Of a DNA stretch of 64,000 nt, positions 56,981-64,000 are shown in pieces. Position 1 is the first letter of the stretch. Each line of letters begins with the position of its first letter. Below the pieces are notes generated by a model. That model did not search any database and was not told the origin of the DNA. It worked only from the letters and a program-made list of their open reading frames with translations. This DNA is from Acanthococcus lagerstroemiae (Eukaryota > Arthropoda > Insecta > Hemiptera > Eriococcidae). The translations under genes and the position numbers were made by a program. The stretch spans positions 71,536,101 to 71,600,100 of the forward strand of contig CM063106.1 in NCBI GenBank assembly GCA_031841125.1, written 5' to 3'.

Positions 56981-57123
56981 GTTGCCGAGTGTTTGTTATT
57001 TGTTTTCCAATTCGTTTTTACTACTGCTTGTATATTTACCCCTCGGGGGTTCTCAGCCTTACTTCTCTATGATGGCTGCCTTCGTCTTGGGGAAGGAGTT
57101 TGGAGGCTCGGTATGGCCATCTG

Positions 57124-57681
57124 TTACTCAGTTGGCATGGGTGGCGCGCTCCACTCTGAAAACCGATCTAATGTACTCTGGTACATTAATTTGCTCCTGC
57201 TACCTCTTCCGCTGCCTTGAACAGATGCCCTCTTCTTGTTTATCTGGCCTTCACGTCCTCTTGTTTTATCGCCATGGAAGTCGGTGTCCAGGCTCATTAT
57301 GGCGCGTGTTCTTTTTGGAGTTCCGTTGCTGGTTCCATTTGCCACTGGTGCGGTTCGACTTTCCTGGTGCTTTTCCAGCTGGTATATATCCGCTACGATA
57401 CGCGCTGGGCCATTCGGTTGTTCCCTTATCCGGATCTTGCCATCCCTGTACCATGCCACCTTGATCTTGCCTGTCTTTGCCAGCCTCTTGGCCTTGTTAA
57501 GCACCTCCTTCGTTTTCCACATTAAGTGCTCTTGTATGAATGTTGGCAATTTGGCGCCCGGGCCCAAATCCGAACTATTGATCTTTTTTGTCTGGGCCCC
57601 TCCCATCAACTTGCGCTTCTCATCATAGCTGTTCAGCCGAACTAGTACCTTTACTAGACTATCAATCCACTCGAGTTTCAT
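57124..57681 (-). CDS. LINE ORF1-like protein (185 aa, FP-like C-terminal domain)
   Basis: The uninterrupted frame starts MKLEWIDSLVKVLVRLNSYD. A central block (HLMWKTKEVLNKAKRLAKTG and IKVAWYRDGKIRIRE, then ARIVADIYQLEK) resembles the FP-type nucleic-acid-binding domain found in ORF1 proteins of arthropod LINEs. The tail is Lys/Arg/Ser-rich. The endonuclease start of ORF2 lies ~170 bp downstream on the same strand, so both belong to one element. The frame is intact, but its upstream start may be further out. Confidence 0.65.
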   Translation of the reverse strand: MKLEWIDSLVKVLVRLNSYDEKRKLMGGAQTKKINSSDLGPGAKLPTFIQEHLMWKTKEVLNKAKRLAKTGKIKVAWYRDGKIRIREQPNGPARIVADIYQLEKHQESRTAPVANGTSNGTPKRTRAIMSLDTDFHGDKTRGREGQINKKRASVQGSGRGSRSKLMYQSTLDRFSEWSAPPMPTE

Positions 57682-57703
57682 GAAACCCGTAAGTATATTA
57701 TGG

Positions 57704-57945
57704 TTCGATTTTGATATGGATAATAGGAGAAAACTTCCACAGAAAACGTTCCTCAGAAAACGTTGCCATCGTGATGTAGTTGTGTATTCTTCTTTACGCG
57801 GTCATTCGTTCCATCACGTCTCGACCAGCCAACACGGAGAATGCCGAACGACGTCGGGAATGAACGACTAGAGAAGCCATTGGAATGTGGAAATGCGCGT
57901 CAACGCAGTCTCCTGGATGACATATCCATGTAACCATGTCCTTCC
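57704..57945 (+). repeat. R3 dispersed repeat, copy 3
   Basis: It has the shared words gatatggata, cagaaaacgtt.ccatcgtgatgtag and acacggagaatgccgaacga. It ends catatccatgtaacc, the inverse of its family start, so this is the most complete copy. Confidence 0.65.
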
Positions 57946-59488
57946 GTGTAGTGGACTCTTTCTTCTTATTTTGCTCCATTTCATCAAAGACCCAAACTTC
58001 GCAATTTGCTTACAATACTAACCCTTTTAGGGAGCTATCGCATCGATTTGAGGAAGAAATCAAAAAATTAGGACCAGCCTATAACCCACACCCAAGTACC
58101 CATGAACACATCACCTTCAGTATTTTAATTTGGATGACAACCTATTAATTAATACCCATATACATTATATCTTAGTATTTTCTATGTTTACTCCATTCCC
58201 CAATCGTAGGGTTCCCCAATTTCCACAGTACCTAAAGCTAAAATGACCTGCAACAATTTTTGGTCCAATTTTGGTTCGCATTTCAGCAACAGAGCGACGC
58301 AGTTGAGTGCGTTCAATGAATTTGGATTCCACACCCTAAGACTAGTCAAGATCAGTGCTTAGGCCCACGTTACTTTTTTTTCTGTATAATTTTTTGCTTG
58401 TACTTAGGGAGCCAAGCCTTCCCGCTAAATGCGACCAGTTAATTCGAACTCAATGCCCAAAAATTCCATAGAATTAGTTGTTAGCTCAATTTTTTTCTTG
58501 TTTTTTATATTTGCTCGATATCAGAATTTACAAGTAAAATATTTAATAGAAGAGGGGTTGTCAGCTAGTTACTTACCAGAGGGCGTAAAAAATTTCAGCC
58601 TCGAGCACAATAAAATTAAATCCGGCCCTGTTTGAGCCTACATAGTTGGTCTCATCGAAAACGACTGGGTCTAATCAGTGTACCTACCTGTATAAATTCC
58701 GTCGAACTATCTTACGTATTTTCAACGCACATTTCCCTGTGGGTAACATCGCGTGATTTAATGGGCAAAGAGAGCGGTATAGCGGCATAGGCATGCGGCA
58801 GCAGCGGGCGTTGCCGAAGCCACAAAAACAGCGGAATCACTTTCGATGCTAACCGCTTTTGAAATTTTCAACGTCACGTCGAATACCACACTGCGTGAGT
58901 GCACGGCCACATATTTACTGTGCGGTTCCGGTTTGAGAACAACAAATTTTTAATTGGACCATCACGGATCGCCTTTAGTGCTCGGTGCCAATTTCGCCGG
59001 GGTTTTGAATATTCTACGTATTACTTTCAGCCTTGTCGGTTAAACATGATCGCGGCTGCACTCGCTCGCCGCTATTTTCCCCCTTTATCGCGGGTTCTTT
59101 TTGAAGCTGTACCTAGCATGTTCTAAGCGCGAACTCTGATGTTTCCACTTTCACTTTCTGCGGCATTCAACCTCTATGTTTTGTAAACAAAATCGCGACG
59201 ATATGGCGGTTTTACCGAGTAATGTGGACATTCAGCACGACACAAGTTCGATACGAACAGGAAGAAGTGAAAAAGCGAAGAGAGTATAAATTTGGTGTAG
59301 TTGATGTTGATCGATGAACAATGTTCGGCATCTATGAATTTCTTCGATGTTCTGAGGAATCCTGCTGGAGCGTCACTCCCATGAGGATGTAACAGCCCAA
59401 CAAAACATGCACATTTGTTTGCGAGTTCGCTTGCATCAGGGTATAACAGCCTCGCAGAAAATACACATTTGATTGTGTGACGTCTCTC
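57946..59488. other. Intron sequence without identified features
   Basis: 58605-58630 (aaatccggccctg) may be a single TIR end. 58730-59300 is CpG-containing and complex. No exon is recognised. Confidence 0.35.
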
Positions 59489-59640
59489 CAGTGGCGTAGT
59501 TAGGTCTCAGTTCTGGGGGGGGGGGGGTTCATTTTTGAGGAATTTATAGTACCATTGATGAATGTTGTCAGTAGTTAGAAATTTTAGGAAGATGGAGGTA
59601 ATTACTCAAATACTCAATACAGAATGACAAATTGCGTCAG
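59489..59640. mobile_element. hAT-like MITE-B, left part
   Basis: cagtggcgtagttaggtctc, a run of ~14 G, then tgatgaatgttgtca and tagttagaaattttaggaag match 54809-55111. The right terminus was not found, so it is truncated or diverged. Confidence 0.7.
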
Positions 59641-59751
59641 AAAATTAATTTATAGATACAAATAGGTACAGCACTATCTTAGACGTAATGTTCTTTTTTT
59701 TTTCAGCCATAATATCTAAAATCTCATCAACTGAACCTGTACTTGATATAC

Positions 59752-60775
59752 AGGGTGTCTTTTGCAATGACCCGCCTCCACCTGGTAAGGAGGCAACCTA
59801 CCCTGACGATGTGTAGACATGTTTGCATACTCTTATTCTTGAAGGCTGAGTTATGGTCAAATTTTGAAAAGTTTTCTCTTTGAAATGTTTTTCTTCTCAC
59901 GACCCACTTTCCGTGATCTTTCACTTTTTTTTCTGTGTGGTTACCACATCTGTCATCTTACACCTCCTTCTCTTTGGTATGCACCCCAGTTCGAGGAGTA
60001 TGGCCAAAATGTTACCAAAACCGAATTTAGCGACCTTTGGAACCAATTATTGGATACCCGTATTAAACTTTACAAAATACTAGACCCCCCCCCCATTGCA
60101 TAGTCCTTAATTTCAATATGGAGTAAGTAGATGAAAGGAGGGAGGTGAAATAAGCCTCATAAATGATATAACTCTGTGAAGTGGTAAAGAAGATGATTAT
60201 TATCTTCATAAGGTCAGTACATCTGTGTTAAAGAATAATAATTCTTTACGGGGATACCTTGAACTCCATTTTGAGCAGTTCTAATCCAGATACAAGAAAA
60301 TTGCTAATGACCTTTTTTATGGGAAATTTAATGTACAATCTGTTGCAAATAAAAACAGCAGCTTAAGAGTGCAAGTTTCACGGAAAATTGAAAAAAATGT
60401 GAAAATTTTCCAATTTCTATCTCATATTTTCTCTCAACCCTAGCCCTGGAATCCGCCCTTTCGAGCTTTACCTCAGAGACACCGGGGAGACTGCTAGAGC
60501 AGTCTTAGCCCTCTTCTCTTCTTGCTGAAAAACCGGTCCAGGTCGAAATGTACCGAGTTGCTACGTGGGCTCGAACCCGGGATCTCCAGATTCCGAAACC
60601 AGCGCGCTATCCACTCGGCCAACCAGACCCCCCGGCCAAGCAGACTCCCATTTTTCAATATAATTCCTGTTGAAATTGATTTAATGAACACTCTGTTGAA
60701 CCGATTCCGACCATTTTTTTCCCTATGGTTATCACAACTGCCCTCTACAATTACCTACTGGCACGATTTTTCTAA
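59752..60775. mobile_element. 'acagggtgtc' MITE family copy, carrying SINE1
   Basis: The left terminus is acagggtgtcttttgcaatg. The following interior matches 15990-16655 in the middle and, in inverse, at its right end. SINE1 interrupts it at 60415-60649. The right terminus is missing. Confidence 0.7.
60415..60649 (-). mobile_element. SINE1 copy 3, inserted in a MITE
   Basis: The minus strand has ggtctggttggccgagtgga, gggttcgagccc and ccagggctagggttgagag. The flanking attttccaat (60405-60414) and atttttcaat (60650-60659) are a 10-bp target duplication with one mismatch. Comparison with the empty site at ~16355-16380 confirms the boundaries. Confidence 0.92.
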
Positions 60776-61117
60776 AAACCTCCTCCCGGCCCCTCCGATA
60801 TGGTACCAGTAACCAAGCACACCTAGAAGAAGGAAAACTCCGAAGATGAACCAGGTGGACTGCAGCAACATCAATTGAAGACAAGATCCACCAAGCAGCT
60901 CCCATCTGTAACGGCAGTGAAGAAAAACACGAAAGAAAACTCGGTCAAAGTCGTGATTGGAAGCCTTCTGCAGTAGGGGATCGAGCAGCCCTACTGCAGT
61001 CGTACTGGCCTGTAAGATCTCCGCTATTCCACATAATATGCCCAACAAATATTATGATGGAAACCAAAAATAGAGCAAATCGTGCCGGCTCGGATACGGC
61101 AAAGGGGCTGACGTCAG

Positions 61118-61870
61118 TTGGAGCGACTGCTGACGGGGGTCCTGGGGTGTCGCCCCCTAAATCATACTAAGCCGCTCGTCAATAAAGATGCCCAAGCAGC
61201 TCATTGTCCAGAAGTACCTCACCTGCAAACCCACCCAAAGAAAGAACACCCAGTTCCTGTAAACAAAGCTGCAAAAACGCACCTGGGCCGCATTCGAAGC
61301 CTTGGCTTCCGCAACTTCGAATTCTTACCGTTCCATTACTGAGAGCCAAAGCTGGAAGAAGAGACTGACTCCGAGTTCCGTTGTAGGAGGCAGAAGGAAA
61401 CCACGATCATGGTCAAATTCTCAGGAGAGAAGGAACCAGAGCGCACAGATGAAACAGAAATCTCAGTACATGATATGCAAGATGCAGAAATTACTCACCT
61501 GAAAGAAAGAATGGGCAGGCTTGAGGAACGGTACAAGAAAGCCAGGGAAGATCTGCAAACGGAGCGCCAGGCACGCATGAGGTCTGAAAAAGAATGCCAC
61601 GAACTCAGGAAAAAGCAAAATCCTGTAGCACCCTCTACAACACCCAACATGGATAAGGTGATAAAGAAATTCATCGCGCAAATTGAAGAGGAGCGCAGAA
61701 CGCGGAAGAATTCTGAGGCAGATGCCGCCAAGATGGAGGAGCAACTAAGGAGAGGTGGCCCTTCCACAGGATCCTCTAACTCAACTAAAGCCACAACCCC
61801 AAACCCTATTACAGTCAGGTCATTTGGTCAGGTCATTCAGTCAGGTCAGTCCGTGAGGTCAATCCGGTAG
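61118..61870 (+). pseudogene. Coiled-coil open frame with one internal stop (unknown origin)
   Basis: One reading frame runs from 61118 to 61870 with only a TGA at 61340-61342. After it come the ATG at 61409 and 153 codons: MVKFSGEKEPERTDETEISV, a long heptad-like region (HLKERMGRLEERYKKARED, RMRSEKECHELRKKQ), then VIKKFIAQIEEERRTRKNSE. It looks like gag/ORF1-type or structural coiled-coil protein. No catalytic motif is present. It lies in the host intron and reads in the host-gene direction but lacks convincing splice sites. Family unknown. Confidence 0.4.
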
Positions 61871-61965
61871 GTCAGTCAGGCAGGCAAGCAGGCAGTCAGG
61901 CAGGCAGTCAGGCAGGCAGGTAGAGGTCAGTTAGTCAGGTCAGTGATTAAATTAGCCAGCCAGTC
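61805..61965 (+). repeat. (GGTCAGTCAGGCA)n simple repeat
   Basis: Runs of ggtcagtcaggcaggcag with variants follow the end of the coiled-coil frame. Confidence 0.8.
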
Positions 61966-62029
61966 ACTTAGCTAGCATAATTTTGCATTCTTTGGACGTT
62001 TTCATGTCTTTGCTTTGGCACATAAACGG

Positions 62030-62450
62030 AACTGAATTCGTGTCGGGGGGGGGGGGGCATTACAGTTTTTGAGTGTGTCGGGAGGAATGTTTCGATTTCC
62101 GCTCAAATATGCCCAGGGCTAGAAGAAATCTTTACCAAAAATACGTGTCCTGCAGAGACACGTAGTGTAACATTTTATATGCTTTCGTACCCTAATAAAA
62201 AAATTTCCATGAACATTTCTGTAAACAACACGGCTGCAAACTGCAGTCGCGCAGCCACAATACGGCTGCATAATGTAGTCGCGCAAGGTGCAGCAAATAT
62301 GAAGATCAATAAGCACATGGCTGGAAGAAATTATGAGCGGGGGGGGGGGGGCGAAGCGTTACGGTTTTCGCTCAAGTATACCCAGTAGCAAAAGCATATA
62401 AAATGATAAAATAAATTTCCATGAAAATGTCAACCTCTGAATTCGAGTCG
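62030..62450. repeat. Direct repeat with G-runs
   Basis: gaattcgtgtcggggg...gctcaaatatgcccag (62034-62115) is echoed by gaattcgagtcggggg and gctcaagtatacccag (62340-62452), with aaatttccatgaa after each. Between lies a ~35-bp tandem (cggctgcaaactgcagtcgc / cggctgcataatgtagtcgc). Confidence 0.55.
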
Positions 62451-62454
62451 GGGG

Positions 62455-63361
62455 AGCGTGTAGGGAAAATGCTAAAAAAAAAATTCATTGACACTTGTAA
62501 ATACTATTGCAGAAGTTGCTCGGCAAAGACATATCGCTCACTCTGTATTGCCTCGTCTGTGTGACATGGTCAGATCGCTGACCGTCGCGTAGATCGTGCG
62601 ATCCCTGACCACGGCGATAGACCTCTGCCTGTATGCCCAGGTCTAGGCTTCACGCATCTTTATATCGATTGGCGAGAGGATCTTGTACGACACAGTTCAG
62701 CAGCAGGGCGTTTGCTTTCTCTGCTCCATTACAAGATCTCAGTTTCTGCGGCGGGGCTTGTCCCCGATTTAGGTGACCCCACGTTACGTACCACTGCACT
62801 GGCCTCTTACGTGTACGACACTTCAAAAAGTGTAACAAGTAAACACGAAGAAAAGAAGAAGGAAAAGTAAAGTATATAGGTACTACTAGTATGAAGAAAA
62901 ACGTACCTATTCGTATCGTGTACGCGGGATAGCATTACCGCCGTTGATAAGAATCTGTCTCATTATTAAGACAATAGACGATTATATATGTCTGCGCGAT
63001 TAATTAGATTATCTACGATAATTGACTGTCCCGGGTACCACCGCCGCTGGCTTTCAATTCCGCGATTATGTAAATGCGATCTATTGTCGAGGATCGAAAC
63101 CTTCCTTTTTGTTTGTGGAACGGTCACGTTCCGCTCGCTTCGCTTCAAATCCTGCCGGCGTCAAATAACGAAGCGGTGCGCGCGGTAATTAGTTTTTTAA
63201 TTGACAACTTTTGTATTTAATAATGTTCCTTCGTCTAACTCATTTCTATCGTTTATTTATACTTATTTTCTATATAATAATTATGTACACAATACGCCAA
63301 TACGTTAAATTATACTTGACCCTCCCTAATCTCAAATTGCTGTACGATTGTGTGTCCGCAG
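62455..63361. other. Intron sequence before the second exon
   Basis: No repeat ends or additional exons were found. 62900-63200 is relatively CpG-rich and complex. Confidence 0.35.
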
Positions 63362-63526
63362 CATCGACAAGTTGGAGACGACGCACCCGGAGAAGGATGG
63401 GTAGCCATACCGAATTCGGCCGGCTTAGTCAAGGAAGTTCGCGAGAACAAAGTCAAGAGTAGAGAGGAGACGGAGGAGCGTCTCGAAACGGAGGACGTGC
63501 AGCATTTGGGTGATATTACGGACGAA
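63362..63526 (+). CDS. Host gene internal exon, same gene as 53979-54148
   Basis: The acceptor is tgtccgcag|CAT and the donor is GAA|gtaagt, a strong consensus. The exon is exactly 55 codons in phase 0, so it joins the exon at 53979-54148 without breaking the frame. The product begins HRQVGDDAPGEGWVAIPNSA, continues with AGLVKEVRENKVKSREETEE and ends with LETEDVQHLGDITDE. Glu/Lys-rich helical stretches resemble those of the upstream exon. Before the acceptor lies a T- and C-rich stretch. The next exon is not seen before the window ends. It could be split from 53979 by further small exons that I missed. Function is unknown; a cytoskeletal or scaffold role would be a guess. Confidence 0.75.
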
Positions 63527-64000
63527 GTAAGTACTCATTTGTATAATTTGGAATTGAGGTTATTGGCATTCGTCCTGGTCCAGCGACAGTGTACGATCGA
63601 ATAACGAATCCCAACTTTTAGCGAACGATCAGAAGCAAGATCGACTTCCAATTTTGGCCCCGATTAGCTCTCGTATAATTTTAATACGGTGTTTTACGAA
63701 TTGGTCTCTTCTATTTTTTTATTAGTGGGTTCGAATTAAGGTGGTATAAATGGGAATTTTCCAGGTAGGAGTGAGGTGGGGCAAGACAGGCCATTGGAAA
63801 ATCAGTTCTGCAGTCACCGCCGTAACAATCGCAGGCCATTACCCTCTCCCACTCCCTCTCCACAGGAGAAAGTTTATCATGATTGTCATCTTTCTTATTT
63901 TCCCTTTCATTACCCTCCTGGTCTCTTCCTCTACGTTAAAAAAGTTTAAAAATTAACATTTATCATTAAAAAAAAAAAAAAATGTCTACCATTCTCTATT
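63527..64000. other. Intron downstream of the second exon
   Basis: It begins with a strong donor gtaagt. No further exon is recognised. Poly-A at 63967-63981. Confidence 0.4.

Larger units (their letters stand above)
54149..63361 (+). other. Large intron (~9.2 kb) filled with repeats
   Basis: The interval lies between the donor gtaaat and the acceptor gtccgcag of the two host exons. It holds at least two clear MITEs (54475, 54809), a 135-bp repeat block, TTCTT- and GACTC-rich blocks, an RTE-like LINE fragment on the minus strand, a R3 repeat, another hAT-like MITE end (59489), an 'acagggtgtc' element with a nested SINE1, and a coiled-coil ORF. The LINE, R3, SINE and coiled-coil ORF are annotated separately. 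Whether the intron is continuous or carries undetected exons is unresolved. Confidence 0.6.

Noticed and set aside
56967..57464. 165-codon plus-strand open frame
   Set aside because: It is antisense to the LINE ORF1-like frame on the minus strand.
61805..61965. CRISPR-like array
   Set aside because: The units are contiguous simple repeats without unique spacers.

Overview
This looks like AT-rich, repeat-dense nuclear DNA from a metazoan, most likely an arthropod. The evidence is two spliced-looking exons with matching reading phase, remnants of animal transposon clades (R1-like and RTE-like LINEs, Penelope-like, Gypsy LTR, pogo/Tigger, hAT), two tRNA-derived SINE families and many short TIR elements (MITEs). 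No bacterial-style operon or rRNA gene is visible, and the only tRNA-like sequences are SINE heads. The species cannot be named from the sequence alone.

Layout. 1-2762: a 1.36-kb direct duplication carrying nested MITEs, with a damaged tail in copy 2. 3.1-5.6 kb: two Penelope-like fragments, one split by a minisatellite insertion. 5.6-18 kb: non-coding DNA with TCGA-rich tracts, a degenerate ~135-bp tandem array (8.4-10.9 kb), a hAT-like MITE family with 8-bp target duplications, a hairpin at 13.76 kb and a nested TIR element (15.5-16.85 kb). 19-20.4 kb: head-to-head pogo/Tigger remnants abutting a LINE endonuclease fragment. 21.5-22 kb: SINE1. 25.3-28.1 kb: two halves of a Gypsy-type LTR retrotransposon in opposite orientation. 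29.6-33.9 kb: a TIR repeat, a SINE2 copy and a 1.9-kb TIR element. 35.5-41.7 kb: SINE1 and SINE2 copies, an inverted segmental duplication and a TTAA-type MITE. 43.1-45.3 kb: a fold-back element built of hairpin units, carrying a pogo MITE. 45.8-46.9 kb: repeat blocks and a MITE. 49.8-52.3 kb: R1-like LINE, solo LTR and hAT transposase remnants.

The only convincing host gene is on the + strand: exons at 53979-54148 and 63362-63526 flank a ~9.2-kb intron filled with transposons. The joined reading frame stays open across the junction. The product is an acidic and basic, charged protein whose function I cannot name.

Every other protein-coding trace is mobile-element debris with frameshifts or truncations. 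The least explained signals are the co-occurring degenerate repeat blocks (135-bp, TTCTT-rich and GACTC-rich), the 43-45 kb fold-back element, the 31.97-33.87 kb TIR element with an unrecognised 102-aa ORF, and a coiled-coil ORF at 61.1-61.9 kb.
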